In this document: one piece after another, positions 26,001 through 34,375 of the stretch
Numbering within the stretch: the stretch's first letter is position 1
Layout: each line of letters begins with the position of its first letter
DNA from: Woeseiaceae bacterium
Lineage (GTDB): Bacteria > Pseudomonadota > Gammaproteobacteria > Steroidobacterales > Woeseiaceae
NCBI GenBank assembly: GCA_021773035.1
Contig: JAJFKU010000066.1
Coordinates: 91,409-155,408, forward strand
Direction of reading: 5' to 3'
Length of the DNA: 64,000 nucleotides
Made by a program: the position numbers and the translations under genes
Notes under the pieces: generated by a model
What the model was told of the DNA's origin: nothing
Databases searched by the model: none
The model's input: only the letters and a program-made list of their open reading frames with translations

Positions 26001-26225
26001 CTTGATAACCACCCCTTCTTCGACCTCTTCGGGTCCGGCGCCGAGATACGGTACCTGGACCTCGATCATATTGAGCTCGAATTCCGGCTGGGTTTCCTTG
26101 CGAATGGAAAACGCGGATATCAGGCCCGCGACAATGATCAGGAACATCAACAGGTTCGCAGCCACGTGGTTCGCGGCAAACCACGCGATTATCCCCTTTT
26201 CCTCTGTTTGACCCGGTAGTCGCAT
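23025..26225 (-). CDS. RND efflux pump, inner-membrane transporter (AcrB/HAE1 family)
   Basis: 1066-aa proton-driven exporter of the resistance-nodulation-division superfamily. TM1 begins after a short cytoplasmic tail (WFAANHVAANLLMFLIIVAG). TM4 keeps the proton-relay aspartate pair (IVLGIVVDDAIIIGE), and the equivalent repeat in the second half reads FALAGVVVNDSLIMVDFINK. Two large periplasmic porter/docking loops lie between TM1-2 and TM7-8. It is encoded between its adaptor (2 nt upstream) and rarD. No outer-membrane factor is in the window, so a TolC-like channel must come from elsewhere. Of the branch with EEVEEGVVIKIEEAIQDVSG, common in marine gammaproteobacteria; substrate unknown. 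Confidence 0.95.
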   Translation of the reverse strand: MRLPGQTEEKGIIAWFAANHVAANLLMFLIIVAGLISAFSIRKETQPEFELNMIEVQVPYLGAGPEEVEEGVVIKIEEAIQDVSGIKTIRSTSSEGSGQVTIEVAIDADLNEVMSEVKTRVDAISTFPALTEKPVISRIEVENPVVMIAIHGDLDPFSRKTISQQVRDELMQIPSVNRVNNFGDRPYEISIEVSEHTLRQYGLTMSEISQAVKNSSVDMPGGTIRTDGGDILLRTNGQVYTGAEFSQLVLRTFADGTRLTLADVATIKDGFVESTGYGRFDGRPSITLQVVAGGQQNEIETAKDVKAYLAKKSESLPAGVRMDTWIDLPQYLEGRLEMMNWNMISGAILVFLVLSLFLRMKVAFWVIVGLPVTFLGALWLMPVWPVTINTLSLFGFIIVLGIVVDDAIIIGESVYTKIRADGQSLDNVIQGSHKVAIPATFGVLTTIAAFAPMMFISGPAGSFFEAMSFVIILCLFFSLIESKLILPAHLVHAKIPDIDEDDLFRPQRHIAFAEKAPRFFLKIQRHVQHGLHRFINNVYRPWLEKAVDNRGLTLSIFVSILILTVGLMFSGVARVVLFPEVAADFIRVTFDMEAGTAPQSRDEALEFIEAQLLEMNAEHSRENPDALPMIQHLGVFTRGDTGAVMFVEIPMTEDRPYAMSEITAMWRDRVGEIPGMKELKFSDAGHIGGGLPISLRLSGANYEALENAAAELEVELATFDGVFDIENSAFAGGDEIRLKIKPQAEALGLNLASLGRQVRQAFYGEEAQRIQRGKDELRVMVRYPEDERKSIADLENMRIRTPGGDEVPFASVAEISFEKGYSRISRLDRERTVTVSADIDPELVEPQEIIKSLSENFIPELLARHPGVSHGLEGSSEEQAKLVSELLFAVIVALFLIYALIAIPLHSYSQPLLIMSVIPFGAIGAILGHVLMGKAISMFSLFGLFALAGVVVNDSLIMVDFINKARARRVPVRQAVIESGTQRFRAIILTSFTTAAGLMPILFERSSQAQYVIPTAISISFGIIFATVITLFLVPSLYMLQIDFFSRARSTRDWLLNRPSVPNEQL

Positions 26226-26227
26226 CG

Positions 26228-27358
26228 CTAGTCAGAGGCCCCGGAAATCACGGTTTCGGCACCGGACACACGAACGCTCATACCGTTCACCGGCGCTTCA
26301 AGCGCCGTCGCGACAATGCGCTCGCCGGGGCTCGCGCCGTTGCTGACGTAAACATAGTCGGAGTCCGAACGAATGATATCGACCTTTCTGATGGCCAGTT
26401 TGTTGTCACGTTCGACGAACACCAGCTCGTCGGAACCACGTACATAGACTCGCGGGATGCGAATGACATTCGCCGCGCTCGCACCGTCTATCGTAGCGGC
26501 GACGAACGTCCCGACAGGCAGGACCGGCCCTTCGCCGTGCAAGCTGTAGGGGTCGTCAACACGTGCCACCGCGTGCGTAACACGGCTGGCTTCGTCCACT
26601 ACACCTTCGGTCCGGACGATGGTCGCTGCCCACTCCGTACGCGCACCTTTTTGAATGGCCGACAGCGTCACCGCCGGTCCCTTCGCGCCACCGCTGGCAG
26701 CGACTTCCGTCGCCGTGGGCAAATCGACGAAAGCCAGGTCCCGGTCTGTCAGCGGCAGTCGGATCTCCGCAAACTCCGTCGAAAAAACCACGCCGAGCCG
26801 CGTTCCCTGACTGACATACTGTCCCAGGTCTGCCTCTTTGGCACGCACCATTCCGTCATACGGGGGACGAATGAATGTACGTTCGAGATCGTGCCTGGCA
26901 CGTACCAGGTCCGCCTTCGAACTCGCCAGCGCTGCCGCGGCCGACGCGTATTCAGACTCGGCGCGATAGCCCTGACTACGCAGTTTGCTCGCACCGTCAT
27001 ATTCGATCTGCCGCTGATTGAGCAACGCTTCCGCCTGCTCGACGGCCATAGCGAAATTGGTTGGGTCAATACGCATCAGAACTTCGTTTGCCTCGAATAC
27101 ACCGCCGGCGACAAACTTGGGAGACAGGCTGGTGATCGTACCCGATACCACCGAACTCAGGACCGTCTCCGTACGCGGTAACACGGTACCCTGACTGCTA
27201 ACCTCGAAGTTCGCCGTCATCGTTTGCAACTCGATCACGTCAACAATCGGATCGAGATCTAACTGCTCTTTCTTCGGTGGCTCGGAGCGGCTGGCAATCA
27301 TTGCAAAAACAGCAACAATGGCGAGAGCCGGCAAACCGAAGACGAAGAGGATTCGCAT
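26228..27358 (-). CDS. RND efflux periplasmic adaptor (membrane fusion protein)
   Basis: 376-aa adaptor linking the RND pump to an outer-membrane channel. A signal anchor (ILFVFGLPALAIVAVFAMIA) is followed by the lipoyl half-motif GTVLPRTETVLSSVVSGTI, a helical hairpin (about residues 105-165: AVEQAEALLNQRQIEYDGAS, SEYASAAAALASSKADLVRA), the second lipoyl half (RTFIRPPYDGMVRAKEADLG) and the beta-barrel and membrane-proximal domains. It starts the operon with the RND pump and rarD. The 209 nt upstream, shared with the divergent ATPase gene, hold the promoters; no TetR-type regulator lies nearby. Confidence 0.94.
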   Translation of the reverse strand: MRILFVFGLPALAIVAVFAMIASRSEPPKKEQLDLDPIVDVIELQTMTANFEVSSQGTVLPRTETVLSSVVSGTITSLSPKFVAGGVFEANEVLMRIDPTNFAMAVEQAEALLNQRQIEYDGASKLRSQGYRAESEYASAAAALASSKADLVRARHDLERTFIRPPYDGMVRAKEADLGQYVSQGTRLGVVFSTEFAEIRLPLTDRDLAFVDLPTATEVAASGGAKGPAVTLSAIQKGARTEWAATIVRTEGVVDEASRVTHAVARVDDPYSLHGEGPVLPVGTFVAATIDGASAANVIRIPRVYVRGSDELVFVERDNKLAIRKVDIIRSDSDYVYVSNGASPGERIVATALEAPVNGMSVRVSGAETVISGASD

Positions 27359-27567
27359 TCTGGTGTTTCCTTTTACGTGTGGGGAGTTGCCACGGCCAGG
27401 TGCGTAGTCTGAAGGTTTTTGCGGCGAAAATCAGTCGTTTGTTCAAATTCGGCAAAAATGCCGCCGATCCCGCAAGAAAGCCGTTTCGTAAGCCGTTTTT
27501 GTGACATAAACCCTGAAATCGGACGGCAATGAACCCAAACTGACCATCCGGTAAGACCGAGCCGTTT

Positions 27568-29706
27568 ATGAGCATGTACTTACAACACTTTGGTTTTCAG
27601 AAACGTCCTTTTCACGCCACCGTAACCGGTAGCAATGTTTTCGTCGGGCCGCAGATTGCGGCAACGATGGCAGGACTAAAGAAATCGCTGGCCTCGAAGG
27701 ACGCCATTGTGACCGTCCGCGGGCCGGTAGGTTCGGGCAAGACAACGCTGGTAACGCGCGCGCTGGAGTCGGTCGGGGAAACCCGCCACATCGTCGCCGT
27801 TGCGCGCATGCGCCTGGATAGCGACGATGTTCTCGAGCTGCTGCTCGATGAGCTGGGAGTCGAAGACAGACCCACCGGCACCATCCGTAAGTTCGCCGCC
27901 TTCAGACATCGACTCAAGGAACTGGAAGACGACAATTGCCGGGTATTCGTGAGCGTCGAGGATGGCGTCAGACTCGGTGCTGACACGCTGGCAGAGATCG
28001 AAGCGCTGACATCGGCCGATGCCGGCGTATCGGAAGGTGCCAGTGTTGTGATTATGGGCGACGAACGACTTGACGACGTGCTTCTCGAAGCACAGATGGC
28101 GCGCATCCAGCAACGCATTCGCCAGCGATACACGGCTGAACCGTTGTGTGCCGCTGAGCTTCGCGGCTACCTGAGACATTGTTTCCGTCTTGCCGGTGCT
28201 GATTTTGAACGACTTTTCGAGGTCAACGGAGCGCCGCTACTCCACCACCTGTGTGACGGCATACCGCGGGTCGCCAACAACCTCGTTGAGTCCGCGCTAA
28301 GCGCTGCGGCGGAACAAGGGCTGCAACAGGTACCCTCTGCGTTGCTGGCGAGCGTTGCCGAAGGCGAGTACGGCCTGAGCGCAGCAGGATTCGACATGAC
28401 GCCGGCGGCGGTCCCGCAGACAGAAACCCCGACCGCGCCAGTCCCGGCAGCGCCGTCGGCGGGCGTTCCTGAACCCACTGCCGAGGTCGCTCCTGAGATC
28501 GTTCCTGAACCCGCTGCCGAGGTCGCTCCAGAGGTGCTTCCTGAGCCCGTTCCTGACCTCCTTCCAGAGCCAACTCCTGCACTTGCTTCCGGCGTAGCTC
28601 CTGAGTCAGTTCCTCAGCGAGCTGTCGAAACGGTCGCGGCAACAAAGGCAGCAGAACCTGCGCCCGAAACCGATCCGCTGCCGGAACTGATTCAGGACAC
28701 GCTGCCCGATCTCGAAATTCTCGCACCCGAACTCACCCTGAGTGATCCTGAGCAGGAAGCTGAGCACGAATCAGAACCCGCAAGCGCGTCGGAGCCGGAC
28801 TTCGACCCTGCTCCCGTCGCTGATATCGAAACGCAGGCAGAAACGAAGCAGGAGAGCCCTGAGGTGCCCGCATGGGATCGCGACCCGACCATGGCCGAAC
28901 TCAAGCCGGACCTCGACGCGCTCGAGCAGGCGCTGGCCCTTGCGCAGAGCGACGCGCCGGAGCCACCAGGCGCTGCCGAAACAAAAGATGCGGACATACC
29001 GGAGCTGATCCCGGAAATCACGCTCGATCACGCGATCAATCAACGTATTGCGAACAAGGTTATCGACGAACCCGGTGAAGTAAGTCCGACGACTCCGGCC
29101 GGCACAGCCAAAACGCAGCAGACCGACACGGACAAACCCGCGGTCAGCACGCCCCCGGCGAGGGACAGAAAAGCAGATTCGGAAGTCGACAAGATCGCCG
29201 CCGAACTGGCCAAAGCGAAATCGATTGAAGACGTCGACGACAGGATGGCGGAAACATTATTCGGCGGCGAACTCAGTCTGGCCGCTTCGCAGGTGTTCGC
29301 GAAACCACCGCTTCCGGACCCGGCAAACGAGGATATAGACAAGGCCGTTACCGAAGAACCACAGCAAAGCACGCCGAGTAATGACGGGGTAGACATCGAG
29401 GTAACGCTCGAAGCTCCGGGCAAACTCGACGACGGCGGCCTGGACCTCTCCGCGTCACAGAGACTGAAAACCGTTCGAGCATTGAATGCGGACCTGCACC
29501 CGTCGCTACGCGAGCCAAAAAGTAAGGCCGAAGTCAATGAGCTCTCACCGCCAACACCGGAGTCGATAGAGGATCAGATCAATATCTCGATGACGCAGAC
29601 TCTGAAAGCCCTGAACGTGAAGCCACCGGTTAGCGCCGATGATGACGACTACGATGAGGAAGGTGAATCCCGAAGTGGTTTCTTCAGTCGCTTCAAGCGC
29701 TCCTGA
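27568..29706 (+). CDS. ExeA/GspA-like AAA ATPase with long Pro/Glu-rich C-terminal region
   Basis: 712-aa protein. Residues 1-270 are an ExeA/GspA-type ATPase starting MYLQHFGFQKRPFHATVTGS, with Walker A GPVGSGKT (52-59) and sensor/arginine region MARIQQRIRQRYTAEPL. The Walker B position reads VFVSVEDGV in place of the usual four hydrophobics plus DE, so hydrolysis may be weakened. Residues ~281-510 are a disordered Pro/Ala/Glu region with decapeptide-like repeats (EPAAEVAPEVLPEPV), and the tail is acidic then basic (SGFFSRFKRS). ExeA works with ExeB in placing type II secretin; related ATPases serve other envelope tasks. No GspB-like partner is adjacent and the gsp genes are 22 kb away. Confidence 0.85.
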   Translation: MSMYLQHFGFQKRPFHATVTGSNVFVGPQIAATMAGLKKSLASKDAIVTVRGPVGSGKTTLVTRALESVGETRHIVAVARMRLDSDDVLELLLDELGVEDRPTGTIRKFAAFRHRLKELEDDNCRVFVSVEDGVRLGADTLAEIEALTSADAGVSEGASVVIMGDERLDDVLLEAQMARIQQRIRQRYTAEPLCAAELRGYLRHCFRLAGADFERLFEVNGAPLLHHLCDGIPRVANNLVESALSAAAEQGLQQVPSALLASVAEGEYGLSAAGFDMTPAAVPQTETPTAPVPAAPSAGVPEPTAEVAPEIVPEPAAEVAPEVLPEPVPDLLPEPTPALASGVAPESVPQRAVETVAATKAAEPAPETDPLPELIQDTLPDLEILAPELTLSDPEQEAEHESEPASASEPDFDPAPVADIETQAETKQESPEVPAWDRDPTMAELKPDLDALEQALALAQSDAPEPPGAAETKDADIPELIPEITLDHAINQRIANKVIDEPGEVSPTTPAGTAKTQQTDTDKPAVSTPPARDRKADSEVDKIAAELAKAKSIEDVDDRMAETLFGGELSLAASQVFAKPPLPDPANEDIDKAVTEEPQQSTPSNDGVDIEVTLEAPGKLDDGGLDLSASQRLKTVRALNADLHPSLREPKSKAEVNELSPPTPESIEDQINISMTQTLKALNVKPPVSADDDDYDEEGESRSGFFSRFKRS

Positions 29707-29764
29707 CGACGGGCACTCCCCGATCGAGCCCCGCACTCATCATCGACTCCCTTCGGTGGCGCGA

Positions 29765-29796
29765 CGATCTGTCGAAAAGGTACTTTTGACAGATCG
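29765..29796. promoter_or_regulatory. Hairpin upstream of the diguanylate cyclase gene
   Basis: Arms CGATCTGTC-g-AAAAG and CTTTTGACAGATCG pair over 14 bp with one bulged G and a 3-nt loop, about 44 nt before the GTG start. No T-run follows, so it is not a classical terminator. It could be an operator or an mRNA structure controlling the cyclase. Confidence 0.6.
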
Positions 29797-29839
29797 CTCG
29801 AATTCAGGCAGTTTTGCCGCCCTTTAGGAGAAGCGGAGA

Positions 29840-30859
29840 GTGAAGGATCTTTACTCAGGGCTGGACGCTTGGCGCCACATTGCCGAGTCGACATCGCGAC
29901 GGGAATCAGTCGAGAGCTACCTGCCCTTAATCCTCAGTGCGGCCGGCGCATTCGGCGTGTTGCCGTTCATGGTTCTGCGGTATATGCAGGGCTCGTGGAT
30001 CGCTGCAGTCGTCGATACGGTTATTGTCGTCGGCTTCACCGCTCTGGGCATCTACGTTTATCGAACGCGCCGGGTACGATTCGCCAGTATCGCCATCTCC
30101 ATATTCTGCATCGCCGGTGTCCTCACCACGGTGTATATTATTGGGCCACAGCAGATTTACTGGGTGTATCCGGGCCTGATCGCTGTCTTCTACCTGCTGC
30201 GCCCGCAAGAAGCCATCGTACTCGTCATGATTACTACCGGAGCGCTGTTTCCGAAGTTGATCGGACATGTCGATTCGCACTCCTCGATTACGATACTGAT
30301 CACGATCACGGTAATGAGCGCTTTCGCTTTCGCATTCTCGCTGGTCACCAGCCGACAACGGGAGCAGTTGATCCTGCTCGCCACCAAGGACCCGTTGACC
30401 GGAGCCGGTAACCGTCGCCATTTCGACAACAAACTAACGGAAATGGTGCGCACCAAACAGCGGACGCAGACGCCGGCGTCGATAATCCTGTTGGACCTGG
30501 ATCATTTCAAGATGGTCAACGATGTGCACGGGCACGCGGTTGGCGATCAGATACTGCGCAGCGTCACCGAAATCATCAACCTGAGAATCCGCGTCACCGA
30601 CAGCCTGTACCGTATCGGCGGCGAAGAATTCGTTGTCGCCCTGGAAGGACAGGATATCAACGACGCAGCCCATCTCGCTGAGCAATTGAGAACGCTGGTC
30701 GAAGCAAACGAACTCGCACCCGACCAGTCCGTCACGATCTCGTCGGGCGTCGCTGAACTCAAGGCCGATGAGTCATGGAAAGAATGGCTTCATCGTGCGG
30801 ACCAGGCGCTGTACGAGGCGAAGCGTAGTGGCCGCAATTCGACACATGTCTCAGATTAG
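29840..30859 (+). CDS. Membrane-bound diguanylate cyclase (GGDEF)
   Basis: 339-aa enzyme predicted to make cyclic di-GMP from two GTP. Residues ~25-170 hold about six transmembrane helices with no recognised sensor family. The GGDEF domain begins at DPLTGAGNRRHFD and carries the active-site motif GGEEF at 260-264. An intact inhibitory I-site RVTD (251-254) lies exactly five residues upstream, so product feedback is expected. The start is GTG 29840 with GGAG about 8 nt upstream. The hairpin at 29765-29796 precedes it. The stop overlaps the end of the convergent DUF885 gene by 4 nt. Confidence 0.93.
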   Translation: MKDLYSGLDAWRHIAESTSRRESVESYLPLILSAAGAFGVLPFMVLRYMQGSWIAAVVDTVIVVGFTALGIYVYRTRRVRFASIAISIFCIAGVLTTVYIIGPQQIYWVYPGLIAVFYLLRPQEAIVLVMITTGALFPKLIGHVDSHSSITILITITVMSAFAFAFSLVTSRQREQLILLATKDPLTGAGNRRHFDNKLTEMVRTKQRTQTPASIILLDLDHFKMVNDVHGHAVGDQILRSVTEIINLRIRVTDSLYRIGGEEFVVALEGQDINDAAHLAEQLRTLVEANELAPDQSVTISSGVAELKADESWKEWLHRADQALYEAKRSGRNSTHVSD

Positions 30860-32640
30860 GAGTCTGCAGACAGTTTCGTTTCTATCCAGCGCAAAATAAC
30901 GTCTTCGAGCATCGCCAGCGGCACCGCACCATTTCCCAGCACGACATCATGAAACTCGCGCAGGTCGAACCGGTCGCCGAGATCGTGCTCCGCAATACGT
31001 CGTAACTCCCATATTTTCAATTCACCTAACTTGTAGGCAAGCGCCTGACCCGGCCAGGAAATATAGCGATCGACTTCAGCGCGAATATTGCCCTCTGACA
31101 ACGATGTGTTGGCGAAGAAAAAATCCTGCGCCTGTTGTCTCGTCCAACCCTGCGAATGCAGACCGGTATCTACCACCAGTCGACAGGCACGCCACATTTC
31201 GTAACTCAGGCGCCCGAAGTGCTCGTAGGGAGTCTGGTAGATATCCATTTCCACGCCAAGTTTCTCGGTATACAACGCCCAGCCTTCGCCGAACGCGCTG
31301 AAATACAGATTCCGTCGAAACTCGGGAACGTCCTCCAGTTCCGCCGACAGGGCATTTTGGTGATGATGGCCCGGAGCCGCCTCATGCAGGGTCAGCGCGG
31401 GGAGCTCATAAAGCGGCCGTTGGTCAAGCGCGTAAGTATTGATCCAGAATGCACCGCCATGGCGAGCACCGGGCGGCGCACCGTAGTACGCGCCGGTGGT
31501 GTAGTTTGGCGCTATTTCATCGGGTACCGGTACGATGCCGTACGGTTGCCGCGGCAACTTGCCGAAGAAACCCGGCATCTTGTAGTCAATACGCTTTGCA
31601 ATGTACGCGGTCTCTTTCAGCAGTTGTTCCTTACTATCGGCGTAAAATTGCGGGTCGTTACGAAGGAACTCCCCAAACGCCGCGAAATCACCTTCAAACT
31701 CAAGCTCTTCGATAATGGCGTCCATATCCGCACGAATCCGTTTGACCTCGGCAAGCCCGATCTTATGAATCTCGGCAGCGCCGGTATCCGTCAACGTCGT
31801 GTAGCGCTTGATGCTGAACGCGTAGTATTCCTTTCCCTGTCGCAGCTGCTCCGCACCCAGCGTTTCACTGGCCCGGTACTCGTCATGAAAAAACCGGGCA
31901 AGTGCGGCGAATGCCGGCAACACTTCGTCGCGAATAACCGCACGGCCGCGCTCGCGTAGTCTCTCCTGATCGGCTGCAGACAGGCGATCGCTCATATCGG
32001 CAAACAGTTCGAAGAAACTGCTGTCCTCCGGATCGTCCTTGACCTGCGCTTCAATGGTCGGCAACACGCCGTCGATGACGATTTGCGGAAGTACAAAACC
32101 GTCTGCAGCACCGCTTCGCATGTTCTCGATATTCTCCTCGAAATAGCGCGGGATATCTGACATCCGGGCGATGTAATCTTCGTAGTCGCCCGCGCTCGAC
32201 ATCAAAACGCCATTACTTGCCGTCAACGCGTTCATGAAGAATCCCGAGAAGGTGTTGAACGGGATTCGCGACAGGTTCAGTTCGTAGGCACCAATGGAGT
32301 CTTCGAGTATCCACTGAAACAACGCGGCGTTTGCCTTGCCGTTGATGCCCAACGATTCGGTATCGATATCCTGCAGGCGCCGCAGAAAGGCCTGCTCCGC
32401 CGCCAGCCGCCGGCCCTGGTCTTCACGAGATACACGAGGCATTCGATCGTTGAAGTCGTTAACGCCGACGGCCGTTGCAGCCGTCGGGTCCTCACGTAAC
32501 GAGTAGTCCCAGTGTTCGGCAATCACGGCGTCGAGCGTTTGCTCCGCAGCCGATGTTTCAGCGAACCCCGGACTCGCAACGAGCGTACAGACGACAGCCA
32601 GCAGTGAAACTGCGACGCGATGACCGCTTCTCGTGATCAT
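30856..32640 (-). CDS. DUF885 family secreted metal-dependent hydrolase/peptidase (second copy)
   Basis: 594-aa DUF885 protein. A signal peptide (to about FAETS, residue 30) precedes the helical domain; the metal motif is HEAAPGHHHQ (419-425 for HEAAPGH), followed by FGEGWALYTEKLG. It differs clearly from the copy at 7705-9459 in sequence around the motif, so it is a paralogue of another subfamily and not a recent duplicate. The next gene upstream on the same strand is an M28 peptidase 9 nt away, so the two form an operon likely devoted to extracytoplasmic peptide breakdown. It overlaps the convergent GGDEF gene by 4 nt. Confidence 0.9.
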   Translation of the reverse strand: MITRSGHRVAVSLLAVVCTLVASPGFAETSAAEQTLDAVIAEHWDYSLREDPTAATAVGVNDFNDRMPRVSREDQGRRLAAEQAFLRRLQDIDTESLGINGKANAALFQWILEDSIGAYELNLSRIPFNTFSGFFMNALTASNGVLMSSAGDYEDYIARMSDIPRYFEENIENMRSGAADGFVLPQIVIDGVLPTIEAQVKDDPEDSSFFELFADMSDRLSAADQERLRERGRAVIRDEVLPAFAALARFFHDEYRASETLGAEQLRQGKEYYAFSIKRYTTLTDTGAAEIHKIGLAEVKRIRADMDAIIEELEFEGDFAAFGEFLRNDPQFYADSKEQLLKETAYIAKRIDYKMPGFFGKLPRQPYGIVPVPDEIAPNYTTGAYYGAPPGARHGGAFWINTYALDQRPLYELPALTLHEAAPGHHHQNALSAELEDVPEFRRNLYFSAFGEGWALYTEKLGVEMDIYQTPYEHFGRLSYEMWRACRLVVDTGLHSQGWTRQQAQDFFFANTSLSEGNIRAEVDRYISWPGQALAYKLGELKIWELRRIAEHDLGDRFDLREFHDVVLGNGAVPLAMLEDVILRWIETKLSADS

Positions 32641-32649
32641 AGTGCGCGC

Positions 32650-34356
32650 CTATTCAGTTTGCGAAAGCGCTTCGAGCCGAGCCGCCTCGAACTCGTCACC
32701 GGGATTCCAGTTCGGCATGTCGTCAGCGTTGGCGATAGCCAGGCCGGTCCAGTAACCAAGCAGCGCGTCTTCGATCATGCCCTCGAGATTCCAGCTCGGG
32801 TCATACTCGTCGCTGGGCTGGTGGTAGTTGTGCTCGGTGTAGTTGTTCTGCTGTTCGCGTCCCCATTCGGGTGGGCGATCGATAAAGTCGGTACCGGTAT
32901 CGAGATACATAGCCGGAACACCGATCTTCGCGAAACTGAACTGATCCGAGCGATAAAAATAGCCCTTGTCAGCAAACTGGTCGGCCTTGACGACCCTGCC
33001 CTGCTCGCCGGCGATCATGGTTACGATCTGGTCGATCGACGACTTGCCAAGACCGACGTAAGTCACATCGTGTGTATGGCCCCAGATGTTGCCACCGTCG
33101 TAGTTGAGGTTGGCCGCGATCTTGCCCGGGGCGAAGGTAGGGTTCGCCGCGTAATACTTGGAGCCGAGCAAACCCTGCTCCTCTGCTCCCACCAGCGCGA
33201 TAAGAACCGAACGCCGTGGCGCCTCGGGAAGCGCTTTGATCGCTTTAGCTATCGCGAGAACCTGCGCAACACCGGTCGCATTGTCAAAGGCACCGTTGTA
33301 AATCGCGTCACCGTCTGCGTTAGGCGTCGCAATACCGAGGTGATCGTGATGCGCCGTGTAAATGACCGCCTCGTCTTTCAGCTCAGGGTCGCTACCCGGA
33401 ATCAGGCCCAGTACGTTAGCAGACTGCACACGCTCAACATCGACGTCCATGGCAATCGATGTGGTGATCCCCAGCGGCACCGGCTCGAAGTCGCGGTTGT
33501 AGGCCTGCTCGCGAAGCTCGTCGAGATCCATACCTGCCATCGCGATCAGCTCACGTGCGGTATCCTCGGTAACCCAGGCCGATACCTCGCTCCGAGGTTC
33601 ATCGCCGGCCGGCAACTCGAACTGCACTCCTGTCCAGGACGTTTGTACGACCTGGAACGGGTAACCCGCCGAAGGTCCGGTGTGAATAATAATCGCACCG
33701 ACTGCGCCCTGGCGCGCGGCACTGAGGTATTTGTAATCCCAGCGACCGTACCAAAGACGAGTCTCACCAGCGAACAACTCGGGATCCCAGTCGGGGTCGT
33801 TGTTCATCATCAGCAAAACCTTGCCTTTGAGGTCCACGCCCTTGTAATCGTCCCAGCCAAATTCGGGCGCCTGAATGCCGTAGCCGACAAATACAAGCTC
33901 CGCGTCTGCGAATTCAGCACGTTCTTTTTGCACACCGCTGCCAACGATGAACTGATCCCATTGCTTGAGTGTCATGTCCTTGCCGTGACCGGTGAACAGC
34001 CATTCGTCGGGCTGCGTTGCGTTCACGCCGACCAGTTCGAAGGGTTGCTCCCAGCTACCGTCCGCGGCGCCAGGCTCCAGGCCCAGCTCGGCCATGCGTT
34101 GCTGCAGATACTTGCGGGCTTTTTCGTCGCCGCGACTACCGGGCCCCCGGCCTTCGTAGTCATCGAGAGAAATCTCCTTGATGATCTCACGCATGTATTC
34201 GTCCTGAATCTGCAGTGATGCCTGCTCTGCTGCCGGGTTACCGCTTTCTGCCTCTGCAGTCACCGGCGCCGCAGCTTCCGGTGTGGGTTCCTGTTTACCG
34301 CAAGCGACCAGAAGGCCGCTGACAGTGCAAAGTACGACGATGAAAAATTGCTTCAC
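32650..34356 (-). CDS. M28 family metallopeptidase with PA domain, lipoprotein
   Basis: 568-aa zinc aminopeptidase. The N-terminus is a lipoprotein signal (FFIVVLCTVSGLLVACG). A PA domain is inserted (about residues 130-260: YGIQAPEFGWDDYKGVDLKG, GAVGAIIIHTG). The zinc sites read VIYTAHHDHLGI, NGAFDNATGVAQVLAIAKAI and VGAEEQGLLGSKYY, with late histidine in YTEHNYHQPSDEYD. I choose GTG 34356, with GGAG 8 nt upstream; a second GTG lies 9 nt before it, and the longer open frame reads into the next gene. It is co-directional with the DUF885 gene and is preceded by a broken dienelactone hydrolase gene. Confidence 0.93.
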   Translation of the reverse strand: MKQFFIVVLCTVSGLLVACGKQEPTPEAAAPVTAEAESGNPAAEQASLQIQDEYMREIIKEISLDDYEGRGPGSRGDEKARKYLQQRMAELGLEPGAADGSWEQPFELVGVNATQPDEWLFTGHGKDMTLKQWDQFIVGSGVQKERAEFADAELVFVGYGIQAPEFGWDDYKGVDLKGKVLLMMNNDPDWDPELFAGETRLWYGRWDYKYLSAARQGAVGAIIIHTGPSAGYPFQVVQTSWTGVQFELPAGDEPRSEVSAWVTEDTARELIAMAGMDLDELREQAYNRDFEPVPLGITTSIAMDVDVERVQSANVLGLIPGSDPELKDEAVIYTAHHDHLGIATPNADGDAIYNGAFDNATGVAQVLAIAKAIKALPEAPRRSVLIALVGAEEQGLLGSKYYAANPTFAPGKIAANLNYDGGNIWGHTHDVTYVGLGKSSIDQIVTMIAGEQGRVVKADQFADKGYFYRSDQFSFAKIGVPAMYLDTGTDFIDRPPEWGREQQNNYTEHNYHQPSDEYDPSWNLEGMIEDALLGYWTGLAIANADDMPNWNPGDEFEAARLEALSQTE

Positions 34357-34375
34357 TTGAGTCACTCCAGATGGA

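Noticed and set aside
32620..34218. 532-codon plus-strand frame
   Set aside because: Antisense to the M28 peptidase gene; no domain pattern.
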